From Campylobacteraceae bacterium (GTDB lineage Bacteria > Campylobacterota > Campylobacteria > Campylobacterales > Arcobacteraceae): DNA of 64,000 nt. A program made the translations under genes and the position numbers. This document shows, in pieces, positions 35,745 to 44,724 of this stretch. The notes under the pieces were generated by a model, which was given only the letters and a program-made list of their open reading frames with translations, ran no database searches and was not told where the DNA came from. Every line of letters begins with the position of its first letter. Position 1 is the first letter of the stretch. The stretch spans positions 62,001 to 126,000 of the forward strand of contig JABSOM010000009.1 in NCBI GenBank assembly GCA_013215945.1, read 5' to 3'.

Positions 35745-36185
35745 TTATTTCCTTTTACTTCTTAGTCTTTGATATTTTAAAACGTATAAAAATTTATTTG
35801 TTTTTATAAGAATAGCATCAAATCTTTTAGTTAGAAACACTATACTTATATTATTTTCTAAGCATTCCAAACCTGCATGAGATATATTCATTATATCATT
35901 ATATCATTATATCACTTTGTGTAAAATATTTTCTAAATGGCTTATGCAAGTACTTGAATAAAATACCTTAAAAATAGTAAGCATGCAAGGTGTATAACAA
36001 GAAATAATAGTTTAATCAAAACCATAACTTCTTAAAAAGTATAAATTATTTTATTATTTTAAGATTCAAGTATACAGTGAATATATTAGGGGAAATAAAA
36101 AAGAGATTAATTACTGCTTTGATAAGCGAGCTAAGAACTATTACATTTTTCGCAAAAGTAAGAGAAGATAAATTTATCGATACAA
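35745..36185. other. 441-bp region without a credible gene
   Basis: Between zwf and the minus-strand GGDEF gene. A short frame beginning near 36077 continues antisense into the GGDEF gene and looks like a shadow. The region holds the zwf promoter and three tandem copies of the 8-bp unit ATTATATC near 35890. No RNA gene was recognised. Confidence 0.5.
35890..35913. repeat. Tandem ATTATATC repeat (three copies)
   Basis: Three contiguous copies of ATTATATC, about 150-170 bp upstream of the zwf start codon. Such phased AT-rich repeats may act as an operator or a slip-prone promoter element. The number of copies could vary among strains. Confidence 0.6.
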
Positions 36186-37616
36186 CTAGATTACGCTTTG
36201 ATTCTTACCTTGTTCTTTCGCTTTATATAAGTTTTTATCTACGCGTAAAAAAAGTTCATCTTTATTTTCATTATCTTGTTTTACCGCAATACCTAAGCTT
36301 ACAGTCATTTTTTTATTAATTAAAGCATAAATTTCTTTATTATCAAAAATAGCAAGTCTTAATTTTTCTGCTAAAAAATAGGCTTCTTCATTATTTGTAT
36401 TTCTTAAAACAACAACAAATTCTTCCCCACCCCAACGTGCAAGAATAGTACGAGAAGAAAAACAATTTTTTAGTACTTTTGCAATAATAACAAGTATTTT
36501 ATCACCCATTTGATGTCCAAAAGTATCATTAATACTTTTAAAATCATCCACATCCAGTAAAATAAATGCCATATTCTTATTTTCTTTTGTAACAGAAGAA
36601 AAAATATGTAATAAAATATTTTCAAAATCAAACCTATTTGAAAGACCCGTTAAAGTATCCTTTTTGGCAAAAAACTCTAAGTATTTTTGATAATGATTGA
36701 TATAATAAATAATGCTCATCATAATAAAAATAATTATAAAAATAAAGATAACAATATTAATTAAAAAATTATTGGTAATTTCTTTTAAAACATCTTGTTC
36801 TTTTGCTTCAATACATAAAAATAAATTCAATTCTTCAATAAAACGTATATTTAAGTGAAATGTTTCTCCTAAATATTCATATTCAAGAATACTGTTTTTG
36901 TTTTTTTTAAAATCATTAATTTTTTCATAAATAATTTCTTTAAAATGAGGGTTCTTTGCTTTTTCTAAATTCTTTGATTTTATTATAATACTATTGTTTT
37001 TATCAACAAAATAAACTTCATGATTGTACTTATTTTTATAGGTATCTAATAAAGAAGATACATGAGAGGTTTCAATACCAACACCTGTAATTCCAATAAA
37101 GTTTCCTTCTAAATCTCTTACTTTATAATTACTAAAGATACTTAGTTCGCCATTATTTGCCATATCAACATCAATATTACTTTCATAATCATTGTTTGAA
37201 TTCTTTAAGCGGTAAAACCATTTATCCTCATCTTGTTTGTTATTAATTGTTTTTAAGATTCCTTTTTCGTAATAATAATTTTCACTTAAAGAAGAAACAA
37301 AAAAACTGCTTGAAGTATTGTATTTAGATTTAATTGCTCTTAAATATTCTTTAATTTCTTCAATATTATTTTTATTATTTTTTGCCCAAGAAATTAAAAA
37401 TGTATTGTTTGACATTAAAGAAGAGATAAGTTTTGATTTTAATAAATCTCTTTGAATTTCTGAATATACATTGTCACTGCTTAAAGGTAATGAATGCAGA
37501 CTTAAATCACGTTTTGCGAGATTTGATGCCATTTTATAACTCATATATGAAGCAAAAGAAAAACCAAATAAAAGAAGAAAAACGAGCAAGATAAAAAACT
37601 TATATTTAGTATTCAA
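36186..37616 (-). CDS. dCache-like sensor diguanylate cyclase (GGDEF)
   Basis: A 476-residue membrane protein: TM1 at residues ~8-28, a ~260-residue periplasmic region resembling a dCache sensor (AINN-like 'DEDKWFYRLKNSNNDYESNIDVDM...LSIFSNYKVRDLEGNFIGITGVGIETSHV' blocks), TM2 near 293-318 and a C-terminal GGDEF domain. The domain holds the Mg2+/GTP motif LLDVDDFKSINDTFGHQMGD and the active-site loop as GGEEF, so c-di-GMP synthesis is expected. The inhibitory I-site RxxD is absent: the upstream bases code SRT in its place. The DIV-type ligand is probably small, but unknown. Transcribed alone. Confidence 0.9.
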   Translation of the reverse strand: MNTKYKFFILLVFLLLFGFSFASYMSYKMASNLAKRDLSLHSLPLSSDNVYSEIQRDLLKSKLISSLMSNNTFLISWAKNNKNNIEEIKEYLRAIKSKYNTSSSFFVSSLSENYYYEKGILKTINNKQDEDKWFYRLKNSNNDYESNIDVDMANNGELSIFSNYKVRDLEGNFIGITGVGIETSHVSSLLDTYKNKYNHEVYFVDKNNSIIIKSKNLEKAKNPHFKEIIYEKINDFKKNKNSILEYEYLGETFHLNIRFIEELNLFLCIEAKEQDVLKEITNNFLINIVIFIFIIIFIMMSIIYYINHYQKYLEFFAKKDTLTGLSNRFDFENILLHIFSSVTKENKNMAFILLDVDDFKSINDTFGHQMGDKILVIIAKVLKNCFSSRTILARWGGEEFVVVLRNTNNEEAYFLAEKLRLAIFDNKEIYALINKKMTVSLGIAVKQDNENKDELFLRVDKNLYKAKEQGKNQSVI

Positions 37617-37734
37617 AAAAGACCTTATTAAAATTATTTTTCACATTATACATAAAACAATCTTTATTTTAATACCAAAATTAGTTTATAGAATTAATTA
37701 AAATAGAAGAATAAAAGGATAAAAAAAGGAGATT

Positions 37735-37761
37735 AAAGAAGAATGTAATCTTACATTCTTC
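37735..37761. terminator. Hairpin after guaA
   Basis: GAAGAATGTAA (37738-37748) pairs with TTACATTCTTC (37751-37761), an 11-bp stem nearly closed. It lies just downstream of guaA, before the GGDEF gene. T-tail on the minus strand is weak, but the stem is strong. Confidence 0.55.
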
Positions 37762-37779
37762 CTAAGTGTTGATATTTAT

Positions 37780-39315
37780 TTATTCCCACTCAATTGTAGC
37801 AGGTGGTTTTGAAGAGATATCGTAAACAACTCTGTTTATTCCATCTACTTCATTAATAATTCTTCTAGAAATAGTTTCTAAGATATCATGAGGAATATGT
37901 GAAAAAGTAGCTGTCATACCATCAGTAGCATCAACTATTCTTACACAAACAGTATTATCATAGGTTCTATTATCACCCATTACACCAACTGATTTTACAT
38001 TTAACATAACAGTAAACGCTTGCCATGTTTTATCATAATAACCCGTCGCATGTAAAACATCTAACATTACAACATCTGCTTTTCGTAAGATCTCTAAATC
38101 AGGTCCATTTACTGCACCCATGATTCTAATAGCAAGTCCAGGTCCAGGAAAAGGATGTCGTGCTAACATATCAGTAGGAAGACCTAATTCAGCTCCTAGA
38201 AGTCTTACTTCATCTTTAAAAATTTCTCTTAAAGGTTCAATTAACTCAAACGTCATCCAATCAGGTAAGCCCCCAACATTGTGATGTGATTTAATCGTTT
38301 TTGAAGGCCCTTTAACAGATACAGATTCAATAACATCTGTATATAAAGTTCCTTGCGCTAAAAACTCAATACCATCATGTTTTTTTGCTTCTATATCAAA
38401 TACTTCAATAAATGTTTCACCAATAATTTTTCTTTTTCTCTCAGGATCAACTACATCAACCAACCTTGATAAGAATTTTTCACTTGCATCAATAGTAATT
38501 AAAGGAACACCTCTTAATTTGAACATAGCTTGAACCTGCTCAACTTCATTAGCTCGTAATAATCCATTGTCAACAAAAACAGGAACTAATTGATCTCCTA
38601 TTGCTTCTGCTAATAGTGTTGCAACTACAGAGGAATCAACCCCTCCAGATACACCACATAGAACTTTTTTATTTCCGACTTTTTCTTTGATTAAGTTAAT
38701 TTGTTCTTTTGCAAAAGAACCCATATTCCAAGTAGATTCACAAGAACAAATATTTTTTGCAAAATTCTTTAAAAGAATACTTCCTTCTTGTGAATGATAT
38801 ACTTCAGGATGGAATTGAAAAGCATAAATTTTTTCATCTTCATTTGCAATAGCAGCAAAAGGAGAGTTTTCACTTGTAGCAATTACTTCAAAACCAGAAG
38901 GTAATTCATCCACTTTATCCCCATGACTCATCCATACAATTTGTCCATCGTTTGAATTTTTAAACAAAGGGCTTTCTTTTTCAAATTTAAGTTTTGCTTT
39001 TCCATATTCATGAGAGGTTGCAGGAATTACTGAACCCCCAAAGAATTGAGAAATTAATTGCATTCCATAACATATTCCTAAAATTGGTAAACCCAATTTA
39101 AAAATTTCTTCATCGGGATGATAAGAACCTTCTGCATAAACAGAAGCAGGACCACCTGATAATATTATACCCTTAGGCGCTCTTGCCATGATATCTTCAA
39201 TTCGTTCATTATAAGGTACAATTTCAGAATAAACTCCAGCTTCTCTTAATTTTCTAGCGATGATTTGTGTATATTGACTACCAAAATCTAATACTACTAT
39301 TGGTACATGTTTCAT
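37780..39315 (-). CDS. guaA: GMP synthase (glutamine-hydrolysing)
   Basis: Converts XMP to GMP using ATP and glutamine. N-terminal class I glutamine amidotransferase: nucleophile in [13 protein letters not shown], His and Glu in FHPEVYHS. The ATP pyrophosphatase domain has [16 protein letters not shown] (P-loop) and, in the C-terminus, [17 protein letters not shown] and [28 protein letters not shown] typical of the dimerisation domain. At 511 residues it is full length with standard end. It is the only clear purine gene in the window. Confidence 0.98.
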   Translation of the reverse strand: MKHVPIVVLDFGSQYTQIIARKLREAGVYSEIVPYNERIEDIMARAPKGIILSGGPASVYAEGSYHPDEEIFKLGLPILGICYGMQLISQFFGGSVIPATSHEYGKAKLKFEKESPLFKNSNDGQIVWMSHGDKVDELPSGFEVIATSENSPFAAIANEDEKIYAFQFHPEVYHSQEGSILLKNFAKNICSCESTWNMGSFAKEQINLIKEKVGNKKVLCGVSGGVDSSVVATLLAEAIGDQLVPVFVDNGLLRANEVEQVQAMFKLRGVPLITIDASEKFLSRLVDVVDPERKRKIIGETFIEVFDIEAKKHDGIEFLAQGTLYTDVIESVSVKGPSKTIKSHHNVGGLPDWMTFELIEPLREIFKDEVRLLGAELGLPTDMLARHPFPGPGLAIRIMGAVNGPDLEILRKADVVMLDVLHATGYYDKTWQAFTVMLNVKSVGVMGDNRTYDNTVCVRIVDATDGMTATFSHIPHDILETISRRIINEVDGINRVVYDISSKPPATIEWE

Positions 39316-39483
39316 TAAACAAATTCCTTTTCTTTATCTTAAGTTTTTTCTTATTATCGGGATTATATCTAAAAGTCCATTTATCTTTGCTAAAAGGAAG
39401 AAGGACGTATTTATGGGGAGCTATATCGGGTATGTAAATTTATTGTATACAAACACTTAATTATTTATTTTTAAAAGACAAAA

Positions 39484-39516
39484 AAAAACCTTGCATCAAA
39501 GATACAAGGTTTTTTA
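39484..39516 (-). terminator. Rho-independent terminator of nhaD
   Basis: On the minus strand AAAACCTTGTATC pairs with GATGCAAGGTTTT (one G-T pair) around a TTT loop, and a T tract follows. It begins about 15 bases after the nhaD stop codon. This is a textbook terminator for the nadB-nhaD unit. Confidence 0.85.
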
Positions 39517-39532
39517 AAAAAGGAAATAAAGC

Positions 39533-40912
39533 TTACGCTCCAATTCCTAAAATTTGATATTGAAAATACCAAACAGCTACAGATACTATATATCCAATTA
39601 AAATAGTCCATGAATACTTCATATGTGCACCAAAAGTATAAATACCATGTAGTTTTCCCATTACACCAACACCAGCTGCTGATCCAAAAGAAATTAAAGA
39701 TCCACCAACACCAGCTGTTAAAGTAACCAACATCCATTGATCTAATCCCATTACTGGACTTGCTTTCAATACAGCTGACATTACAGGAACATTATCAATA
39801 ACCGCAGATAAGAAACCAACACCAATATTTGCCCATGTAGGACCCAATACATCTGGGTCGTAGACAACAACGGCTAATCCTAACCATCCAATAAAGTATA
39901 AAGCACCAACTGCTGCTAAAATACCAAAGAAAAACATTAATGTATTGTTTTCAATTTTTGCCATTGAGTGGAAAATATTAAAATGATCAACCCCGTATTT
40001 TTTCTTTAAAGCATAAGAATACAATTTAAGAATAGACAATCCAAACATCATTCCCCACATAGCAGGTAAATGTAAAATTTGATGAGACATTACAGCAGAG
40101 AAAATTGTAAATATTCCTAAGAAAATAACAACTTTAGCGCCTTCAGCCATTTTAGGTTTTTCTTCTGTACTTGCATCAAAAGGAGGAACATCAGTAGGAA
40201 CAAATCTAGCAAGAATAACTGCTGTAACTATGTATCCAAGGATTGAAGCTGGGAATAAGAATAAGAAATCAACAAAAGACCCTTTTCCTGCAGTCCAAGC
40301 CATTAGTGTCGTAATATCACCAAAAGGAGACCAAGCACCACCAGCATTTGCAGCAACAACTATATTAATTGCAGCAGGTACTAAGAAATCTTTTCTCTTT
40401 TTTTCAATAGTAATTAACACTGTTGATAAAATCAACGCAGTAGTTAAGTTATCGGCAATAGGAGAGATAAAGAATGCCAAGATTCCAGTTACCCAGAATA
40501 ATTGTCTGTAAGTATAACCTTTTGAAACAAGTTTATATTTAAGAACGTCAAATACTCTCATATGAAGTAATGATTCTATATAAGTCATAGCTACAAATAA
40601 GAAAAAGAAAATTTCAGCAATTTCTAAAATAAGATGTTGCGCTTGAGTATGAACCAAGTTCATATCCATACCATTTAAGGCGTAATATGAAGCAACAATC
40701 ATAAACATAAATGTACCTATAAACAAGGCAGGTTTTGCTTTATCAATTTCGTATTTCTCTTCAGCTGCAACAAAATAATAACCAATAGCAAATATAAATA
40801 GTGCTGATAATCCTGCCCAAGTCATAGTAATATCTGGAATAGCACCAGTAGAACTTTCACTTGCAAATACTGCTACTGAGAAAAGTAGCAATGACATAAT
40901 AACTTTAAACAT
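39533..40912 (-). CDS. nhaD: Sodium:proton antiporter, NhaD type
   Basis: A 459-residue integral membrane protein with about 12 helices, preceded by a cleavable-looking N-terminal segment (residues 1-17). Matches NhaD/ion-transporter superfamily: ISPIADNLTTALILSTVLI, ANAGGAWSPFGDITTLMAW, SAVIDNVPVMSAVLKA and LTAGVGGSLISFGSAAGVGVMG. NhaD exchanges Na+ (or Li+) for H+ and is common in marine or alkaliphilic bacteria and Campylobacterota. Its start codon overlaps the nadB stop (TAATG), so translation is coupled, though the two have no obvious functional link. A strong terminator follows. Confidence 0.95.
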   Translation of the reverse strand: MFKVIMSLLLFSVAVFASESSTGAIPDITMTWAGLSALFIFAIGYYFVAAEEKYEIDKAKPALFIGTFMFMIVASYYALNGMDMNLVHTQAQHLILEIAEIFFFLFVAMTYIESLLHMRVFDVLKYKLVSKGYTYRQLFWVTGILAFFISPIADNLTTALILSTVLITIEKKRKDFLVPAAINIVVAANAGGAWSPFGDITTLMAWTAGKGSFVDFLFLFPASILGYIVTAVILARFVPTDVPPFDASTEEKPKMAEGAKVVIFLGIFTIFSAVMSHQILHLPAMWGMMFGLSILKLYSYALKKKYGVDHFNIFHSMAKIENNTLMFFFGILAAVGALYFIGWLGLAVVVYDPDVLGPTWANIGVGFLSAVIDNVPVMSAVLKASPVMGLDQWMLVTLTAGVGGSLISFGSAAGVGVMGKLHGIYTFGAHMKYSWTILIGYIVSVAVWYFQYQILGIGA

Positions 40913-42363
40913 TAATTCTCCTTAATATAATGTGCTCCAAGAGATTTTTCTCTTTTTAAAGCAGATTCTAGAATAGATTTTGCCGTAAGAAGCCTTAAGA
41001 AGAGAAGTCTTCCTAAGTCATATGTCAAGTAATTGTCAATTAATTGTAAAGATTTTGTTAAATCGGTCTTATTTCTGGAAATACTGGCACTTTCCCACAT
41101 TATTTTTCTTAAATCATTCTTAATTTTTTTATCTATATCTTTGTTTCTCACATAAAACTTTACATTTTTCGTATACTTTTCTTGTGATATTTTAAAGTTG
41201 TTTTTTAACGAATCTTCAATTGCAATTTTAGAAAAAACAAGTCCCTCTAACAAAGAGTTTGAGGCCAATCTATTTGCTCCGTGTAAACCAGAACAAGAAA
41301 CTTCGCCAATGGCATATAGATTTTTAAAAGATATAACTTTTGAGTTTAAATCAATTTTAATTCCCCCCATCGCATAATGAAAAGCGGGTGAAATAGGAAC
41401 TCTCTCAAAGGGTAATTCATATCCCAGTTCATGTAAGTTTGCATAAATATTGGGAAACCTTTTTTGAAAAAACTCTTTGTCAAAAGTTTCAAAAGATAAA
41501 TATATTTGTTTATTTGTTTTTTCATTATAATCAAAAATTGATCTGGAAACTACATCCCTTGGTGCTAATTCCCCATCTTTATGATAATCAAATAAAAATC
41601 TTTTATTATCCTCATCTACAACGTAAGCACCCTCACCTCTTAAAGCTTCACTTAATAAAGGTTTTCTAGCATAAGAAGTTCCTTTAAAAACAGTAGGGTG
41701 AAATTGCATCATTTCCATATCTTTAAGTTCTATGTTTTTTTCTAAACATATTCCTTGTAACTCACCAGCAACAGCAGGTGAATTTGTATGATATTTATAA
41801 ATTGAGCCAATTCCCCCAGAAGCAATAATTACATTATTTGCATATACGACTTTCTCACTTGTTTCGCTGTCATAATATTTTGCCCCATAACAAATGCCAT
41901 CTTGAATTAATAAATCATTTACAACTGCATCTGTAATAATGGGATGAAGACATTTTTCAAGTAGAAAAACATGCATCATTCTTCCTGTCGCATCTCCATC
42001 CGCATGTAGAATTCGAGGAATACTGTGTGCCGCTTCTTTTGTAAACGCAAGTTTATTTTGTGCATTTAAATCAAATTCAAGGCCTTCTTTGATTAAATCA
42101 TCAATACAAGCACGCGAATTTTGAGATAATATTTCAACTGCTTCTACATTGTTGTGATTTACACCTGCAGTTAAAGTATCTTTAATATGTACGGGAATAT
42201 CCGCCTCATTAAGTGCGGTTGCTACTCCCCCTTGTGCATAAAAAGTATTACATTCCCAAGGAGATTTTTTACAAATAATAAGCACTTTTTTATGCTTAGG
42301 AATAAGTCTTGCAGCATTAAGCCCAGCAAGACCAGCTCCAATTATCAAATAGTCATAAACCAC
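40912..42363 (-). CDS. nadB: L-aspartate oxidase
   Basis: FAD-dependent first enzyme of de novo NAD synthesis, oxidising aspartate to iminoaspartate. Features: the FAD-binding YDYLIIGAGLAGLNAAR at the N-terminus, NTFYAQGGVATAL, GREG-like 'EMMQFHPTVFKGT', ALRGEGAYVVDEDNKRF and PISPAFHYAMGGIKID, GLHGANRLASNSLLEGLVF. It is shorter (483) than E. coli NadB because the C-terminal helical region is reduced. The start is GTG at 42363, whose G is shared with the stop codon of the preceding LptM-like gene (TAGTG). nadA and nadC are not in the window. Confidence 0.96.
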   Translation of the reverse strand: MVYDYLIIGAGLAGLNAARLIPKHKKVLIICKKSPWECNTFYAQGGVATALNEADIPVHIKDTLTAGVNHNNVEAVEILSQNSRACIDDLIKEGLEFDLNAQNKLAFTKEAAHSIPRILHADGDATGRMMHVFLLEKCLHPIITDAVVNDLLIQDGICYGAKYYDSETSEKVVYANNVIIASGGIGSIYKYHTNSPAVAGELQGICLEKNIELKDMEMMQFHPTVFKGTSYARKPLLSEALRGEGAYVVDEDNKRFLFDYHKDGELAPRDVVSRSIFDYNEKTNKQIYLSFETFDKEFFQKRFPNIYANLHELGYELPFERVPISPAFHYAMGGIKIDLNSKVISFKNLYAIGEVSCSGLHGANRLASNSLLEGLVFSKIAIEDSLKNNFKISQEKYTKNVKFYVRNKDIDKKIKNDLRKIMWESASISRNKTDLTKSLQLIDNYLTYDLGRLLFLRLLTAKSILESALKREKSLGAHYIKEN

Positions 42364-42488
42364 TATTTTTTAACTTGCTGCGTGTCATTACTATAAACAG
42401 GTGGACCTTTATATCCACAACCACTACTTACTAATACGAAACCTGATATAATTAAAATATGAAAAAACTTGATGATATTCTTATACAT
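42363..42488 (-). CDS. Small lipoprotein, LptM (YifL)-like
   Basis: A 41-codon gene read on the minus strand: MYKNIIKFFHILIISGFVLV then lipobox VSSGC, with the mature sequence CGYKGPPVYSNDTQQVKK. The segment CGYKGPPVY closely matches the LPS-assembly lipoprotein LptM, where CGLKGPLYFP is typical; LptM helps the LptD/E outer-membrane translocon mature. The first hydrophobic residues are an appropriate signal. Its stop codon overlaps the nadB GTG, giving strong translational coupling. The initiation ATG lacks an ideal ribosome site; an upstream ATG AGG would extend it by seven residues. Its head overlaps the divergent DUF721 gene by 30 bases. Confidence 0.7.
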   Translation of the reverse strand: MYKNIIKFFHILIISGFVLVSSGCGYKGPPVYSNDTQQVKK

Positions 42489-42890
42489 TTGAAACAACAA
42501 CCTCATTTAAAAAAATTGAATACAAATATGATTTTAGAAAAACTGATTTCAGTTTTACCTCCCAGATTAAAAAAAGGAGTAAAATTTGCTTACATAAAGC
42601 ACGAAACACTGTATTTTGTTCTAAAACATCCTGTATATAAAAGTGAATTTGAGTATAACAAACAAGATATAAAAGCACTATTAAAAATAATTAAGCTAGA
42701 AGACATACATGACATTCGTTGTTTCGTAAGCAATGAAGTTGATAAAAAATATACAGAGGTAAAACAAGAAAGTCCCTCATATAAAGAGCGTTCCAATGGT
42801 TATTTTGACAACAATACCAAGAATAAAAAACTGCATCAAACCTTTGAAGAAATAAGAGAACTTATTAAAAAAGAGAAAAGAAAAGATTAA
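42459..42890 (+). CDS. DUF721/DciA-like protein
   Basis: A 143-residue protein whose N-terminal half fits DUF721: MKKLDDILIHLKQQPHLKKL, then KLISVLPPRLKKGVKFAYIKHETLYFVLKHPVYKSEFEYNKQDIKALLKII, which shows the family's 'L.i.v.s.....el......l' strand-helix pattern. In other bacteria, DUF721 proteins (DciA) load or assist the replicative helicase DnaB. The C-terminal half is a charged Lys/Glu tail without fold. The ribosome site is weak. The 5' end overlaps a small lipoprotein gene on the other strand; the 3' end overlaps the peptidase gene. Function is a family-based inference. Confidence 0.65.
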   Translation: MKKLDDILIHLKQQPHLKKLNTNMILEKLISVLPPRLKKGVKFAYIKHETLYFVLKHPVYKSEFEYNKQDIKALLKIIKLEDIHDIRCFVSNEVDKKYTEVKQESPSYKERSNGYFDNNTKNKKLHQTFEEIRELIKKEKRKD

Positions 42891-43507
42891 TATTCTTTTA
42901 GTTTTTGATTCAAACTTTTATAATTAATACAATATTTTTCTACTTCATTCCAAAAGTCCTTCGAATGGTTTTTATGTTTGATATGTGCAAGTTCATGAAT
43001 AATCACATAAATAATGACATCCAAAGGAAACTTCATAAGTCTTGTATTTAACGATATCCTATTATTATAAGAACAAGAGCCCCATCTGCTTTTATTTTTT
43101 CTAAAAGTTAGAGAACTAGGGAATAAAGACATTTTGTTGGCATATTCATCAACCAGTTCTGGTAGAAAAATTTTGGCCTCTTGTTTGTAATAGTTTTCTT
43201 CATCAAAAGTAAGAGTCTCTTTTTTATGAATATGTCCTAAAAAATAGTATTCATCTTCTAAAAGCTCATTTTTACAGAAATTTTCTAAATGTTTTTTAAT
43301 CCATTTATCTTTTTCTATAAGTAGTTTTTTTGCATCATTTAAAGTAAAATATTTATGGGCTTTGATATGTAGGGTATTTTTGTTAAGAATTCTTAAGTAA
43401 ACATTTTTTAAGTGTCTTTTATACTCCAAATTAACACGTATTGTTTTATTAGATATTAAAACATCAAAGTACAATATAATCCTTAAGTTAGCTTTAGCTA
43501 TTATCAC
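42887..43507 (-). CDS. YgjP-like zinc metallopeptidase (DUF45)
   Basis: The protein has the YgjP/WLM type metal site HELAHIKHKNHSKDFW: the two His of HELAH, plus His in HSKDFW. The conserved RWGSCS motif precedes it (RKNKSRWGSCSYNNRISLN), which is diagnostic for the SprT/YgjP-like group. N-terminal ~100 residues form a helical and strand region. Proteolytic activity has not been shown for most members. 206 residues, soluble. It sits convergent with the DUF721 gene, overlapping by four bases, and divergent from the aminotransferase at 43549. Role unknown. Confidence 0.88.
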   Translation of the reverse strand: MIIAKANLRIILYFDVLISNKTIRVNLEYKRHLKNVYLRILNKNTLHIKAHKYFTLNDAKKLLIEKDKWIKKHLENFCKNELLEDEYYFLGHIHKKETLTFDEENYYKQEAKIFLPELVDEYANKMSLFPSSLTFRKNKSRWGSCSYNNRISLNTRLMKFPLDVIIYVIIHELAHIKHKNHSKDFWNEVEKYCINYKSLNQKLKEY

Positions 43508-43548
43508 GATTATAACATAAGTATAAATTTATATAGAGGGAAAGACTA

Positions 43549-44721
43549 ATGAAATTTGCAAAAAGAATGCAAAATCTGTCACCATCCGTGACTATGGCTA
43601 TTACAGCCTTAGCAAGAGAATTAAAAGAACAAGGTAGAGATATCTTAAGTTTTAGTGCTGGTGAACCAGATTTTGATACACCAAGTGTAATAAAAGATGC
43701 GGCTATTGAAGGCTTAAGACTAGGACATACTAAATATACCGCAGTTGATGGTATTAAAGATTGTAAACAAGCAATTATTACAAAATTAAAACGAGATCAC
43801 GGGTTAAATTATGAATTAGGAGATGTTTTGATATCTAACGGTGCAAAACATTCATTATTTAACTTATTTCAAGTATTAATAGAAGATAACGATGAAGTAA
43901 TTATTCCAGCGCCATATTGGGTTACATATCCAGAACAAGTAAAATATGCGAATGGGGTTCCTGTATTTATTGATACCAATGAGAGTACAAACTTTAAAAT
44001 TACGGCGAAACAATTAAAAGAAGCAATTACTGATAAAACAAGAATATTATTATTAAATACTCCCTCAAACCCAACAGGTTCTATATATTCAAAAGAAGAA
44101 CTTGAGAGTTTGGCTGATGTTTTAAAAGGTACAGATATTTTAGTTTTTTCTGATGAAATGTATGAAAAAATCATTTATGATAATAAAAAATTCACAGCAG
44201 TTGCTCAAATATCACAAGATATGTTCCAACGAACTGTAACCATTAATGGTTTAAGTAAATCAGCAGCAATGACGGGATGGAGATTTGGTTATTTAGCAAC
44301 ACCACATCAAGACTTAGTAAAAGCAATGACTAAGTTACAAGGTCAAAGCACATCAAATATTAATTCAATTACTCAAGATGCTGCTATTCCTGCTTTAGAA
44401 GGTAAAGCAGATGAAAAAATTGCAATAATGAATGCAGCTTTTGAAGACAGAAGAAATTATGGAGTAAAAGCTTTTAATTCTATTGATAACGTATCCTGTT
44501 TAAAACCAGAAGGTGCCTTTTATTTATTCGTAAACATTAAAAATGTGAGCAATGATTCTGTACAGTTCTGCTCTGATTTATTAGAAAAAGAAGGGGTAGC
44601 TGTTGTTCCTGGTCTTGCTTTTGGATCAGAAGGTTATTTTAGATTTTCTTTTGCAACGGATTTAGATTCGATTAAAGAAGGTATTAAAAGAATTGAACGT
44701 TTTATAAAAGAAACTTTTTAA
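43549..44721 (+). CDS. aspC: Aspartate aminotransferase-type PLP enzyme
   Basis: A 390-residue class I aminotransferase (subgroup Ib). Recognisable parts: SFSAGEPDFDTP near the N-terminus, GAKHSLFNLFQVL, APYWVTYPEQVK, LLNTPSNPTGSIYSKEEL, SDEMYEKIIYD, and the PLP lysine in TINGLSKSAAMTGWRFGY. GYFRFSFATD carries the substrate carboxylate arginine. It most likely transfers amino groups between aspartate and 2-oxoglutarate, though prephenate or other side activities are common in this subgroup. A GAGGGAAAG ribosome site precedes the ATG. The CDF transporter gene begins three bases after the stop. Confidence 0.93.
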   Translation: MKFAKRMQNLSPSVTMAITALARELKEQGRDILSFSAGEPDFDTPSVIKDAAIEGLRLGHTKYTAVDGIKDCKQAIITKLKRDHGLNYELGDVLISNGAKHSLFNLFQVLIEDNDEVIIPAPYWVTYPEQVKYANGVPVFIDTNESTNFKITAKQLKEAITDKTRILLLNTPSNPTGSIYSKEELESLADVLKGTDILVFSDEMYEKIIYDNKKFTAVAQISQDMFQRTVTINGLSKSAAMTGWRFGYLATPHQDLVKAMTKLQGQSTSNINSITQDAAIPALEGKADEKIAIMNAAFEDRRNYGVKAFNSIDNVSCLKPEGAFYLFVNIKNVSNDSVQFCSDLLEKEGVAVVPGLAFGSEGYFRFSFATDLDSIKEGIKRIERFIKETF

Positions 44722-44724
44722 ACA

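Noticed and set aside
35881-35920. CRISPR-like array
   Set aside because: The 8-bp units are directly contiguous with no spacers, so it is a simple tandem repeat.
36077-36319. 80-codon plus-strand frame upstream of the GGDEF gene
   Set aside because: More than half is antisense to the GGDEF coding region, with no recognisable protein pattern, so it is probably a shadow frame.
39421-39468. 15-codon plus-strand frame after an AAGGAAGAAGGA tract
   Set aside because: Very short, with distant ribosome site and no recognisable sequence; not enough to call a gene.
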